A DNA stretch of 64,000 nt from Paracoccaceae bacterium. Its GTDB lineage: Bacteria > Pseudomonadota > Alphaproteobacteria > Rhodobacterales > Rhodobacteraceae. Below are positions 18,262-27,423 of the stretch, piece after piece; the first letter of the stretch is position 1, and each line of letters opens with the position of its first letter. Below the pieces are notes generated by a model. It was not told the origin of the DNA, did not search any database, and was given only the letters and a program-made list of their open reading frames with translations. The stretch covers positions 186,001-250,000 of the forward strand of contig JAKIUB010000001.1 of NCBI GenBank assembly GCA_021647745.1, read 5' to 3'. Position numbers and translations under genes: made by a program.

Positions 18262-19704
18262 ATGTTGAAACATCGACTTTTGCTTAGTGCCGCTGCCATT
18301 AGCGCAGTATCCTTTGGAGTTGCAGCGGGCTTGTCGCCTGCCTTCGCGCAGGAAACCAATGTCGAAACCAAACAATATGATACCGGTGGCATCTACGAGG
18401 GCGAGTTTCTTGACGGCAAGCAGCACGGGCGCGGCACCTACCGCCTGCCCAATGGCTACGAGTATTCCGGCCAGTGGGTCGAGGGGCGGATAGAAGGGGT
18501 GGGCGTGGCGCGCTTTCCCAACGGGTCTGTTTATGAGGGCGATTTCATCAATGGCCGCCCCGAAGGACAAGGCAAGATCACCTTTTCCGATGGTGGCACC
18601 TATGAAGGCTCCTGGCTGGATGGCAAAATATCCGGCTCCGGCACGGCGACCTATGCCAACGGCGTGGTTTATACCGGCGAGTTTTTGAACGCGGTGCATC
18701 ATGGCACCGGCACCATGACCAGCCCCAACGGCTATATATACGAGGGTAGCTGGGATAACGGGGTCAAGCACGGGCAAGGTAAAATCACCTATCCCGATGG
18801 CGCGATCTATGAAGGCGATATCGTGCGCGGTGTGCGTGAAGGGCAGGGCAGCCTGACCTTGCCGGACGGGGTAGCCTATGTCGGAGCCTGGGAAAGCGGC
18901 CAGATCAATGGCACCGGCGTGCTGACGCAAGCCAATGGCGACCGCTTTGAGGGCGAGATGCTTAACGGCCAGCGCGAAGGGCAGGGCGTGGCCTCCTATG
19001 CCAATGGCGATAGCTACGAGGGTGGGTTTTCAGCCGATCAGCGCAACGGGCAGGGCACTTTTACCGGTGCGGACGGCTATGTCTATACCGGTATCTGGGT
19101 CGATGGCCGGATCGAGGGTGATGGCAAGGTCACCTATCCGGACGGCTCGATCTACGAGGGCAGCTTTCTTAATGATGTAGCGCACGGGCAGGGCAAGATC
19201 GTTTATGCCGATGGCTCTTCCTATGAAGGCTTGTGGGTTAACGGTGTGATCGAGGGCAGCGGTATCGCACGCTACGAAAACGGGCTGGTCTACGAGGGCG
19301 AGTTCAAAAATGCCAAAAACCACGGTCAGGGCACTATGACCTATCAGGATGGCTACCAGTATACCGGCGAATGGAAAGACGGGTTGCGCGATGGCCAAGG
19401 CGTAGCCACCTATTCTGACGGCACCATCTATACCGGCGCGTTTGTTGCGGGCCAGCGCGAGGGCACGGGCACCATTACCATGCCGGACGGTTTTGAATAT
19501 AACGGCAACTGGGCTGGCGGCGAAATCGACGGCGAAGGGGCTGCCAAATACCCCAATGGCGATGTCTATGAGGGGTTCTTTGCCAAGGGCCAGCGGCAGG
19601 GGCGCGGGATTATGCGCTATGCCTCCGGTGAGGAATATGACGGCTTCTGGGCCAACGGCAACCCGGCCACCGAAGAAGAGGCTGCCGCCGCTGCCGGTAA
19701 TTAG
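18262..19704 (+). CDS. Secreted MORN-repeat protein (19 repeats)
   Basis: The 480-aa protein starts with a signal peptide (basic MLKHR, hydrophobic core, AFAQ cleavage site near residue 30). Nearly all the rest is tandem MORN units of about 23 residues, Y-x-G-x-W/F followed by GxGxxxxxxG; I count 19, from IYEGEF near residue 45 to EYDGFW near residue 468. The tail is Glu/Ala rich. MORN arrays are beta-hairpin scaffolds linked to membrane or protein binding; the bacterial role is unclear. The ATG at 18262 follows GGAG and begins the signal peptide, whereas an upstream extension lies in nadE's promoter region. Confidence 0.9.
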   Translation: MLKHRLLLSAAAISAVSFGVAAGLSPAFAQETNVETKQYDTGGIYEGEFLDGKQHGRGTYRLPNGYEYSGQWVEGRIEGVGVARFPNGSVYEGDFINGRPEGQGKITFSDGGTYEGSWLDGKISGSGTATYANGVVYTGEFLNAVHHGTGTMTSPNGYIYEGSWDNGVKHGQGKITYPDGAIYEGDIVRGVREGQGSLTLPDGVAYVGAWESGQINGTGVLTQANGDRFEGEMLNGQREGQGVASYANGDSYEGGFSADQRNGQGTFTGADGYVYTGIWVDGRIEGDGKVTYPDGSIYEGSFLNDVAHGQGKIVYADGSSYEGLWVNGVIEGSGIARYENGLVYEGEFKNAKNHGQGTMTYQDGYQYTGEWKDGLRDGQGVATYSDGTIYTGAFVAGQREGTGTITMPDGFEYNGNWAGGEIDGEGAAKYPNGDVYEGFFAKGQRQGRGIMRYASGEEYDGFWANGNPATEEEAAAAAGN

Positions 19705-19802
19705 GCGCGCGGCAGAGCACGCTGCCGGTACTCTATCTGCGCCCTTCTCTTTGGGGGGGGCGCCTCCATCTTTTCCGGCCTCCAATATTATAAGGTAGTA
19801 CC

Positions 19803-21119
19803 ATGATCACCACCCGTTTTGCCCCCTCTCCAACGGGCTATCTCCATATTGGCAACCTGCGGGCCGCCTTGCTCAATTTTCTGGTTGCGCGCAAATCCGG
19901 CGGGCGGTTTATCTTGCGGCTGGATGATACCGACCCGGCGCGCTCAAAGCCAGAATATGCCGAAGCGATCATGGAGGATCTACGCTGGCTCGGGCTGGAG
20001 CGGGATCAGCTCGAAACCCAGTCTTCGAGGCTGGAGCGCTATACGGCACTGGCGGCAAAGCTACGCGAAAGCGGGCATCTTTATGAATGCTTCGAGTCGC
20101 CGGTCGAGCTGGACCTCAAGCGTAAAAAACAGCTCAATATGGGCAAACCGCCGGTTTATGACAGGGCAGCGCTAACGCTGAGCGAAGCCGAAAAGGACGC
20201 TCTGCGCACCGAGCGGGGCAGCTACTGGCGCTTCAAGCTTAATCACACGCGGATTGAGTGGGTAGACGGCATCCTTGGTCCGCAGTCGATTGATGCAGCG
20301 AGTGTATCCGACCCTGTGCTGATCAGAGCCGACGGGCAGGTGCTTTATACGCTGGCTTCTGTGAGTGACGACACCGAAATGGGCATCACCGATGTGGTGC
20401 GCGGCATGGACCATGTGACCAATACCGCAACCCAGATCCAGATCATCGAGGCGGCGGGCTGCAAAGTGCCGCGCTTTGCCCATCACTCCATGCTGACCGG
20501 CCCTGAAGGGGAGGCGCTCTCCAAGCGGCTCGGGGTTTTGTCGCTGCGTGATCTTAGGGCTGGCGGGGTGGAGCCGATGGCGATTATATCTCTGATGGCG
20601 CGGCTTGGCACCTCCAAGCCGGTGGAATTGCAGCGCGACATGCAGGCAATAATCGAGGGGTTTGATCTGGCGGATTTTGGCGCCTCGCCAACCAAATTTG
20701 ACGAGGGTGATCTTGCGCCGCTCAGCGCGCGCTATCTGCACGGGCTGGAGGCGGCCGATGTGGCGGATGATCTGGCGCGGGCCGGAGTGCCGGATGTTTT
20801 GCGCGAGGATTTCTGGAATGCGATCCGTGAAAATGTCGCGCAGCGGATAGATATCCCCGAGTGGTGGGCGCTTTGCCGCGATGGCACACCACCTGATATT
20901 GCTCCTGAAGATGCGGAATTCGTGGCGCTGGCGCTGGAAAGATTCCCCGCAGGGCCGGTTGACGAAACTACGTGGCAGGCTTGGACATCCACGCTGAAAG
21001 CCGAGACTGGCCGCAAGGGAAAAGCCCTGTTTATGCCGCTGCGAAAAGCCCTGACGGGCCGCGCGCACGGGCCGGATATGAAACGCCTGCTGCCTTTGCT
21101 GCAAAAACGGCCGGAATAA
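19803..21119 (+). CDS. gltX: Glutamyl-tRNA synthetase
   Basis: The 438-aa class I synthetase has the HIGH-type motif HIGN at residues 16-19 (in FAPSPTGYLHIGNLR), the RLDDTDP block near 38, and the KMSKS-type motif ALSKRLG near residue 239. The length and the ALSKR variant fit the shorter of the two GltX paralogues that many alphaproteobacteria carry; some such enzymes also charge tRNA-Gln, which is then amidated. It ends 6 bp from the converging LysM gene with no room for a separate terminator. Confidence 0.93.
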   Translation: MITTRFAPSPTGYLHIGNLRAALLNFLVARKSGGRFILRLDDTDPARSKPEYAEAIMEDLRWLGLERDQLETQSSRLERYTALAAKLRESGHLYECFESPVELDLKRKKQLNMGKPPVYDRAALTLSEAEKDALRTERGSYWRFKLNHTRIEWVDGILGPQSIDAASVSDPVLIRADGQVLYTLASVSDDTEMGITDVVRGMDHVTNTATQIQIIEAAGCKVPRFAHHSMLTGPEGEALSKRLGVLSLRDLRAGGVEPMAIISLMARLGTSKPVELQRDMQAIIEGFDLADFGASPTKFDEGDLAPLSARYLHGLEAADVADDLARAGVPDVLREDFWNAIRENVAQRIDIPEWWALCRDGTPPDIAPEDAEFVALALERFPAGPVDETTWQAWTSTLKAETGRKGKALFMPLRKALTGRAHGPDMKRLLPLLQKRPE

Positions 21120-21125
21120 TAGCGA

Positions 21126-21947
21126 TTAAGGTTGTGGTAGTATCAGCACATCACCAATATTGAGGGTGCTTGCATTGATTAATATATCGCTATTGGCCTG
21201 AAAAATCACATTAAAAAGAAATGAATCTCCGTAGACCGCCGAAGCTATCGATGCAAGGGAATCACCGCCTATGACGGTGATTTTCCATTGATTACCGTTT
21301 ACCACAACACGGTCAATGATTGCGCGCTCTTCGGCATTTGCACCGGGCAGGGCGATGGGTGTCGTGGTGGACAGAAGGACGGTTTCGAGTGTTGTACTAT
21401 CCGGAGGGGGGGGCTGGCTTTGCTCTTCGGCTGTGGCGGCGTTGGCCAGGGCATTGAGAAACTGCATGCCTTGATCCATATATGATGCCCGTGGGTCAGG
21501 GGTCACCGACACACTTCTGAACAAGGTATAAAAATCCAGCCCGTTGGCAGCTGCGTCGACCCGCTGTATGAAATCCGGGCCAAAGCGCTCGGAGATGGCG
21601 GCCGTAAAGATGTCAGTGACCTCGGTGATGGTCAGGTTCGAGCGCTCTCCCGCATCTACCAGCCGGGCAACCGAGGCGCGGAATATCATATTTACCTCGT
21701 TTTGGGCAATGAGATCCCGATCGGCAGCTCCCTCGATAACCTGCATCAGGCTTGCCATTGCGCGATCAGTATAAAAGGTCATGCGGCGCAGGGCTGTGCC
21801 TTCGATGGCGGGGGTGTTTTGCACATATTGCACATAAAGGGGAGAGACCAGCCGGGGTGCTGGCTGTGTGGTGTCAAAACGGGCATCGGCTACTGCCTCA
21901 CTGGCAAACAGGCTCGCAACCAATATCAGCGTGTATTTATTGTGCAT
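21126..21947 (-). CDS. Exported protein with C-terminal LysM-like domain
   Basis: The 273-aa protein has a cleavable signal peptide (MHNKYTLILVASLFASEAVA). The middle (about 40-190) is predicted helical with no family I recognise. A Pro/Thr-rich linker leads to a C-terminal region (about 225-272) with the LysM pattern: VIGGDSLASIASAVYGD, a short middle part with IFQAN, then LNIGDVLILP. LysM domains bind glycan chains such as peptidoglycan, so a periplasmic wall-associated role is likely. It is followed upstream by a second secreted protein on the same strand. Confidence 0.75.
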   Translation of the reverse strand: MHNKYTLILVASLFASEAVADARFDTTQPAPRLVSPLYVQYVQNTPAIEGTALRRMTFYTDRAMASLMQVIEGAADRDLIAQNEVNMIFRASVARLVDAGERSNLTITEVTDIFTAAISERFGPDFIQRVDAAANGLDFYTLFRSVSVTPDPRASYMDQGMQFLNALANAATAEEQSQPPPPDSTTLETVLLSTTTPIALPGANAEERAIIDRVVVNGNQWKITVIGGDSLASIASAVYGDSFLFNVIFQANSDILINASTLNIGDVLILPQP

Positions 21948-22019
21948 TTCTCTTTCCTCTCCTGAAAGAAAAAGGTTATTACCCCATGTTTTATGTTTTC
22001 GGGTATTCTGTGAGCGGTT

Positions 22020-22664
22020 TTATGTATCTGGCACAATCGTCGTCAAGCCGAGCATCAGCCAGCTTTGCATACCGCCACGATAGTATAAGAGTTTTTCTGC
22101 CGGATAGCCCATTAATAGCAGGTTTTCTATGGCGCGGGGTGATTGCCCACACCACGGGCCATTACAAAACAGGGCGAGCTTGGGGGCGTTGGTAAAGCTC
22201 CAGCTGCCATCATCCTGTAATTCGCCGCCTAACTGTATGAGTACCGGCTTGAGAAAAGGGTTGTTTTCGCTTGGGGTCATCAGATTAAACGGCAGGCTGA
22301 TGGAGCCGGGAATAGTGCCCTCGACATACCAGCGCGAGGTGCGTGCATCGATCAAGAGGCCGGTGCCGGATTGCACATCCTCTTCAATAAAGGTGATAAG
22401 CTCCAGCTCGCCGATGGTTTCTACCCCGTCAGCCACGCTCATGGGTTGCACACAAAACGGCGGGCAGGGGCGGGAGGTTTGGGCAAAGGACGCTGTGACA
22501 GTGGCGGCATTATCCTGTTCACGCTCGATAACGAAGAAATCGTCACCGACCTCGACTTCGACAAAAGGCAGCTCCTGGGTGATCCAGACCTCCTGAGCGA
22601 TGGCGGGTGTGGCGAGCAGGGCAAGCCCCAGAAAAAATGATATAAACGGCTTGATAACTGGCAC
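22020..22664 (-). CDS. Exported rhodanese-domain protein
   Basis: The 214-aa product from GTG 22664 has a signal peptide (MPVIKPFISFFLGLALLATPAIA) and a rhodanese domain (about residues 75-210) with LLIDARTSRWYVEGTIPGSISLPF and an active-site loop containing Cys in FCNGPWCGQSPRA near residue 168. The two Cys in CxxxxC resemble the exported rhodanese-like proteins linked to PQQ-dependent oxidation, but no PQQ genes are nearby. The start is uncertain; AGGGGG lies 6 nt before the GTG, while in-frame ATGs at 22685 and 22697 lack good sites. Confidence 0.8.
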   Translation of the reverse strand: MPVIKPFISFFLGLALLATPAIAQEVWITQELPFVEVEVGDDFFVIEREQDNAATVTASFAQTSRPCPPFCVQPMSVADGVETIGELELITFIEEDVQSGTGLLIDARTSRWYVEGTIPGSISLPFNLMTPSENNPFLKPVLIQLGGELQDDGSWSFTNAPKLALFCNGPWCGQSPRAIENLLLMGYPAEKLLYYRGGMQSWLMLGLTTIVPDT

Positions 22665-22802
22665 GGTGCGCCCCCTGTTTTGCATATTTGGAAACATCCA
22701 CAAAGCAGGATGGATCAATTCCTGTTAGCAGGCTACCCAAATATTTTAGAAAATCAACCTAAAATTGGCAAAAAATGTATAAAGAACCGATTGCAAGTGT
22801 TT

Positions 22803-22818
22803 AATATCGCTTGATATT
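22803..22818. promoter_or_regulatory. Palindrome in the promoter region of the Mo-hydroxylase operon
   Basis: AATATC-GCTT-GATATT is a perfect 6-4-6 dyad about 94 bp before the first gene of the operon, in a 250-bp AT-rich gap between diverging genes. Its position suits an operator. No regulator gene is adjacent, so the binding protein cannot be named. Confidence 0.4.
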
Positions 22819-22911
22819 GGGAAAATTATGTGGTGCGGGGCGAAAATTGGGGCTTGTGTCGGTGGTTTGGGGTTGGCACTCTTTGGCTGAAATTTTCAGG
22901 GAGAATCAAAT

Positions 22912-23772
22912 ATGCGTTACGTGGTAGCCAAAGATAGCCGCGATGCCGTTGCCCTATTGGGAGAGACTGCGGGCGCGCGCGTGTTGGCGGGCGGCACCGA
23001 TCTTCTGGTGCAGATGAAGTTGTCGGAAACCGGGCCGGCTTTGCTGGTTGATATCAAGCGGATACCGGGTATGGGCGATATTATCGAGGAAGAAGGCGGG
23101 TTCCGGATCGGCGCGGCAGTGAGCGGCGCAGAGATGGGCGCGCATGCGGCGCTAAAGGCGCAGTGGCCGGGTGTGGTGGAGGCGGTCGAGCTGATCGGCT
23201 CGGCGCAGGTGCAGGGGCGTGCCACGATGGTTGGTAATCTGTGTAACGCCTCCCCGGCAGCCGATAGCGTGCCTGCCATGCTGGCCGCAGCGGCTCTGGC
23301 GCGCATCGAGGGGCCGGAGGGGGTGCGTGATGTGCCGGTGGTCGAGCTACTCGCCGGGCCGGGAAAGTTGCATCTGGCTGATGCAGAGCTGATTACCTCG
23401 ATCTTTCTGCCTGCACGGGTACCGCAGAGCGCAGACGCCTATTTGCGTTTTATTCCGCGCACCGAAATGGATATCGCGGTGGTCGGTGCTGCGGTCAGTC
23501 TTGAGCTTGATGAAAACGGCGTGATAAAGGCCGCGCGGGTGGCATTGGGGGCGGTGGCGCCCACAGCGCGGCTGGTGCCGGAGGCGGAAAATGCGCTGGT
23601 TGGCACAAAGCTTGATGCTTCGGCACTGGCGGCATGCGCGGCGGCTTCTAGCGCTGCCTGCGCCCCGATTGATGATAAACGCGGCACGGTTGAATATCGC
23701 ACCAAGGTTGCCGGTGTCATGGCTACCCGCGCTGCCAAAATCGCCTATATTCGCGCTGGAGGCACACTATGA
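22912..23772 (+). CDS. Molybdenum hydroxylase FAD-binding subunit (CoxM/XdhB type)
   Basis: The 286-aa protein has the flavin-binding phrases VLAGGTDLL (residues ~23-31) and TMVGNLCNASPAAD (~105-118) that mark the medium subunit of xanthine dehydrogenase/CO dehydrogenase-type enzymes, plus a C-terminal CO_deh_flav_C domain. It passes electrons from the 2Fe-2S subunit through FAD to the acceptor. GGGAG lies before the ATG. Its stop overlaps the next start as ATGA, so the subunits are coupled. Confidence 0.92.
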   Translation: MRYVVAKDSRDAVALLGETAGARVLAGGTDLLVQMKLSETGPALLVDIKRIPGMGDIIEEEGGFRIGAAVSGAEMGAHAALKAQWPGVVEAVELIGSAQVQGRATMVGNLCNASPAADSVPAMLAAAALARIEGPEGVRDVPVVELLAGPGKLHLADAELITSIFLPARVPQSADAYLRFIPRTEMDIAVVGAAVSLELDENGVIKAARVALGAVAPTARLVPEAENALVGTKLDASALAACAAASSAACAPIDDKRGTVEYRTKVAGVMATRAAKIAYIRAGGTL

Positions 23773-24251
23773 GCAAGATCCATGTAAACAGCACTATTAA
23801 CGGCGATACTGTCGAGTTTTTGTGCGAAGCCGATGAAACCCTGCTGGATGTGCTGCGCGACCGCCTAAACCTGACCGGAGCCAAAGAGGGCTGCGGCACT
23901 GGGGATTGCGGCGCTTGCTCGGTCACGATTAATGGCCGTTTGGTCGCTTCGTGCCTTGTGCTTGGTGCCGAGGCTGAAGGCAGCGAGATCGAGACGGTCG
24001 AGGGTATCGGAGCGCCGGATGCGCTGCATCCGTTGCAGCGGCAGTTGCTGGAGCATGCGGCCCTGCAATGTGGCATCTGCACGCCGGGTATTATTGTCGC
24101 CGCCAAGGCCTTGCTGGTGCAAAACCCTGATCCGAGCGAGGAAGATGTGCGCTATTGGCTGGCGGGCAATCTGTGTCGCTGTACCGGTTATGATAAAATA
24201 ATTCGCGCGGTGCTGGCTGCCGCTGCGGAAATGCGGGGAGAAAACCCATGA
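23769..24251 (+). CDS. Molybdenum hydroxylase 2Fe-2S subunit (CoxS/XdhC type)
   Basis: The 160-aa protein has the plant-ferredoxin-type cluster motif CGTGDCGACSV near residue 40 with a further Cys in ASCLVLG, and the second cluster in the helical half (CGICTPG and CRCTGY). These two clusters relay electrons from the molybdenum site to FAD. It overlaps both neighbours by 4 bp, as expected for a tightly coupled three-subunit enzyme. Confidence 0.94.
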   Translation: MSKIHVNSTINGDTVEFLCEADETLLDVLRDRLNLTGAKEGCGTGDCGACSVTINGRLVASCLVLGAEAEGSEIETVEGIGAPDALHPLQRQLLEHAALQCGICTPGIIVAAKALLVQNPDPSEEDVRYWLAGNLCRCTGYDKIIRAVLAAAAEMRGENP

Positions 24252-26461
24252 AGCAAGATTTTAAAATTCTCGGCACACGCCCTATTCGCCCAGACGGGCT
24301 GGAAAAGGTTACCGGCAAAGCGATGTTCGGTGCGGATAAATCTGCCACCGGCATGCTGCACGCGCGTATTTTGCGCAGCCCGCACGCCCACGCGGAGATC
24401 GTGTCGATTGACACCTCGAAAGCCGAGGCATTGGCGGGGGTAAAGGCCGTGATTACCGGCGCTGATTTTGACGAGGTGGAAAACCGCTGGACCCGCTACA
24501 CCATGCAAAACTGCATGGCCCAAGGCCGCGCACTTTATGATGGCCATGCTGTGGCGGCCGTGGCCGCCACCAGCAAAAAAATCGCTGCCGAGGCGCTGAA
24601 GCTGATCGAGGTGGAATACAAAACCCTGCCCCATGTTACCGATGTTGACGAGGCCATGCGCCCCGGCGCGCCGCTTGTGCATGAGGGGGTAAAGGGCCGC
24701 AAGCTTGGCGATGATGTCTCGGGCAACACGGTTGGTTATTACAGTTTTGGCCATGGCGATATCGAGGCGGGCTTTACCAAGGCTGACAAGGTGATCGAGC
24801 GCAATTTTAAAACTGCCGCCACCCATCAGGGCTATATCGAGCCGCAAGCCTGCCTTGCCGATCTTGGCGCCGACGGGCGCGGCGAGCTTTGGTGCAGCAC
24901 GCAGGGCCATTATATGGTGCGCGAGGTCTGCTCCGAAATTCTGGGCATTGATGCCAGCCAGCTTCGGGTGACCGCCTCTGAAATCGGCGGCGGTTTTGGC
25001 GGTAAAACCACGGTGTTTATCGAACCGGTGGCGCTGAAGCTCTCGCAAAAATCCGGCAAGCCGGTCAAGCTTGTAATGAGCCGCGAAGAGGTGTTTCGCG
25101 CCACCGGCCCGACCATGTCCGCCTCGATGGACGTGAAAATCGGCATGGATAAAAATGGCAAGATCACCGCTGGGCATGCCAAGCTGCGCTATCAGGGCGG
25201 GGCTTTTCCCTATAATATGGTGATGATGGGGGCGATGAGCGCATTCGCCTGCTATGATTTGGAAAATGTGCAATCCGAGGGCTGGGATGTGATGACCAAC
25301 CGCCCGAAAATGATCTCTTATCGCGCTCCCGGTGCGCCGATGGCCACTTACGGGGTCGAATCGGTGATTGACGAGCTGTGCCAAAAGCTCGGGCTGGACC
25401 CGATCGAGGTGCGGCTGAAAAATGCGGCGCGCGAGGGCAGCAAATCCTCTTACGGGCCAACCTATAAGGCGATCGGGCTGGTCGAGGCGCTGGAAGCCGC
25501 CAAGGCGCATCCGCATTATGCTGCCCCGCTGCCAGCCAATACCGGGCGCGGTGTGGCCTGCGGATTTTGGTTTAATTTTGGTGGTCAAGTATCTGTTTCT
25601 ATGGCAATAAATACTGATGGAACCGTTAATTTGATCGAGGGCAACCCCGATATTGGCGGCTCGCGTGCCTCGATCTCGATGATGGCCGCCGAGGCGCTCG
25701 GCATTCCGTTCGAGCGCGTTCGCACCATTGTTGGCGATACTGCCTCGGTTGGTTTTTCAGACGTTACCGATGGTAGCCGTGTGACATTCGCGGTTGGTAT
25801 TGCCACCATCAATGCCGCCAAGGCCGCGATTAAAGAGCTGTGCAAACGCGCCGCGATGATCTGGGAAATTGATGCGGAGGCGGTAGAATGGGTAGACGGC
25901 GCGGCGCAACCCACCGGCCATAATGCTGGTAACTTCCCGCCGATGAGCCTTGCCGAAATCGCTGCCACATCGGGCAAGACCGGCGGGCCTATTGCCGGCC
26001 ACCACGAGGGCGCGCCTGACAAGGCCGGAGTTTCTTTCGGGGTGCATCTGGTCGATGTGGAGGTGGACCCGGAAACCGGCTTTACCAGCATCAAGCGCTA
26101 CACCGCCTTTCAGGATGTCGGCAAGGCCATTCACCCCGCCTATGTGGAGGGGCAAATTCAGGGCGGCGCGGTGCAGGGCATTGGCTGGGCCTTGAGCGAG
26201 GAATACATTTATGGTGAAGATGGCCGCTTGCAAAACCCCGGCTTTCTGGATTACCGCATTCCTGTGGCGTCCGATTTGCCGATGATTGATGCGGTGATTA
26301 TCGAGGTGCCCAACCCCGGCCATCCTTATGGCGTGCGCGGCTGCGGCGAAACCGCGATCGTGCCACCACTGGCGGCAATTTCCAACGGGGTGGCGCAGGC
26401 GATTGGCAAGCGGTTGTTTGAGCTGCCGATGTCGCCTCCCAAAATATTGAAGGCCCTCTAA
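24248..26461 (+). CDS. Molybdenum hydroxylase catalytic (molybdopterin-binding) subunit
   Basis: The 737-aa large subunit carries GGFGGK near residue 246 (cofactor binding) and the catalytic Glu in GCGETAIVPP near residue 697. The active-site loop reads SYRAPGAP, unlike the CO dehydrogenase loop with its Cys (AYRCSFR), so it is not a form I CO dehydrogenase; it looks more like aromatic-acyl-CoA reductase or general aldehyde/purine oxidases. The substrate is unknown. The tail ends one base before the MoaD-like gene, so all four genes form one operon. Confidence 0.92.
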   Translation: MKQDFKILGTRPIRPDGLEKVTGKAMFGADKSATGMLHARILRSPHAHAEIVSIDTSKAEALAGVKAVITGADFDEVENRWTRYTMQNCMAQGRALYDGHAVAAVAATSKKIAAEALKLIEVEYKTLPHVTDVDEAMRPGAPLVHEGVKGRKLGDDVSGNTVGYYSFGHGDIEAGFTKADKVIERNFKTAATHQGYIEPQACLADLGADGRGELWCSTQGHYMVREVCSEILGIDASQLRVTASEIGGGFGGKTTVFIEPVALKLSQKSGKPVKLVMSREEVFRATGPTMSASMDVKIGMDKNGKITAGHAKLRYQGGAFPYNMVMMGAMSAFACYDLENVQSEGWDVMTNRPKMISYRAPGAPMATYGVESVIDELCQKLGLDPIEVRLKNAAREGSKSSYGPTYKAIGLVEALEAAKAHPHYAAPLPANTGRGVACGFWFNFGGQVSVSMAINTDGTVNLIEGNPDIGGSRASISMMAAEALGIPFERVRTIVGDTASVGFSDVTDGSRVTFAVGIATINAAKAAIKELCKRAAMIWEIDAEAVEWVDGAAQPTGHNAGNFPPMSLAEIAATSGKTGGPIAGHHEGAPDKAGVSFGVHLVDVEVDPETGFTSIKRYTAFQDVGKAIHPAYVEGQIQGGAVQGIGWALSEEYIYGEDGRLQNPGFLDYRIPVASDLPMIDAVIIEVPNPGHPYGVRGCGETAIVPPLAAISNGVAQAIGKRLFELPMSPPKILKAL

Positions 26462-26707
26462 ATGGCGCGCGTAGTGATATTCGGCTCGCTACGCGCCTTT
26501 ACCGACGGGGTGGAGCGGATGGAAATATCTGCCTCCAACACACGGGAATTGCTGAAAAAACTATCGGAGCGCCATCCAGCGCTGGCCGAAGTGATAGAGG
26601 CGGGGGTCTCGCTGGCGATTGATGGTGAGGTTTATAAAGATGCGTGGTTTACCCCTATTGGCTCGAATTCAGAGGTGGTTGTGATGCCGCTGATGGTCGG
26701 GGGCTAG
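26462..26707 (+). CDS. MoaD/ThiS-family sulfur carrier protein
   Basis: The 81-aa protein begins with the beta-grasp start VVIFGSLRAF and ends in the Gly-Gly (VVMPLMVGG) that is adenylated and thiocarboxylated in MoaD. MoaD donates sulfur in molybdopterin synthesis. No MoaE is present here, so this may be a second, operon-borne copy serving the adjacent molybdenum enzyme, or it may work with a distant MoaE. Its ATG follows the large-subunit stop directly. Confidence 0.85.
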   Translation: MARVVIFGSLRAFTDGVERMEISASNTRELLKKLSERHPALAEVIEAGVSLAIDGEVYKDAWFTPIGSNSEVVVMPLMVGG

Positions 26708-26714
26708 GGTCGGT

Positions 26715-27146
26715 TTATAAAAATAGGTCTGCAACGAGAAGCACGAGCAACACGCCATAGCCTATGCGCCGCGGGATTGATTGCGCGGCGCGCACCCGCC
26801 TATCAGCAGGCACGTAAGGCGGCACTAAAAAGCCAAGGCCAATCAAAAAGAATCCTAACTGTGCGATGTTTAAGTCTGGCTTGAAATAGAACCCGAGTAT
26901 GGCCAAGGCCAACCACGCCAAAATCCAAACGGAAGCCTGATTTATCAGTATAATTTTTGTTCCCACCTCATCGGGGGCCTCATTTTTGGTGAAAGTTGCA
27001 TTCAGAAACATAAATGCGCCATACATTATAAAACTGAAGACAAAAACATTGGCATTTTCCCAGAAAAAACTGCTGCCGCGCCAGTAAACAAGCGTCATGA
27101 ATGTCGAGAAGTATAACCCTAAATAAAACCCTAACAGGCACCGCAT
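26715..27146 (-). CDS. Hypothetical membrane protein, possibly 5'-truncated paralogue of the next gene
   Basis: From ATG 27146 the product is 143 aa with about four membrane segments. It matches the gene at 27424-28068 in two blocks: LGLYFSTFMTLVYWRG against LALYFGTFMMLFTWRG, and a C-terminal LGFLVPPYV / LGFFLPRYP block, but it lacks the N-terminal third. A related-looking piece (GERLNRIGKP against GEKRLSNPARW) lies in another frame just upstream (about 27165-27243), suggesting a frameshift and decay. Base composition is AT-richer than the neighbours. No function known. A TTG-started longer form is possible. Confidence 0.55.
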   Translation of the reverse strand: MRCLLGFYLGLYFSTFMTLVYWRGSSFFWENANVFVFSFIMYGAFMFLNATFTKNEAPDEVGTKIILINQASVWILAWLALAILGFYFKPDLNIAQLGFFLIGLGFLVPPYVPADRRVRAAQSIPRRIGYGVLLVLLVADLFL

Positions 27147-27423
27147 AGTCCATACGGTTTGCCGATTCTGTTCAGCCTCTCGCCATCCACCCAAACGCTA
27201 TAAGCCACAAGTATGGCGACAAAACCCAGAATGGGGATATGGTGTTTATAAGGTTGATTGTGTCTGTCTATCAAAGCGGCTTTTTCCAGCTAGGCCCTTT
27301 TTTATCTAGAGGATACACTTTGCAATCTCAAGTAGATATTCGACATGTAGAGGCGGGGTTTTCTATGTTTATACCCAGCCAAGTGCTATGGGGAATGTAC
27401 TGATGGTCGGAGGTAGCCCCACC

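Noticed and set aside
24188..25588. 466-codon frame opposite the Mo-hydroxylase large subunit
   Set aside because: Antisense shadow; no family motif, and the sense frame is clearly the real gene.
24248..26461. Form I CO dehydrogenase (coxL)
   Set aside because: The active-site loop reads YRAPGAP rather than the Cys-containing loop of true CoxL.
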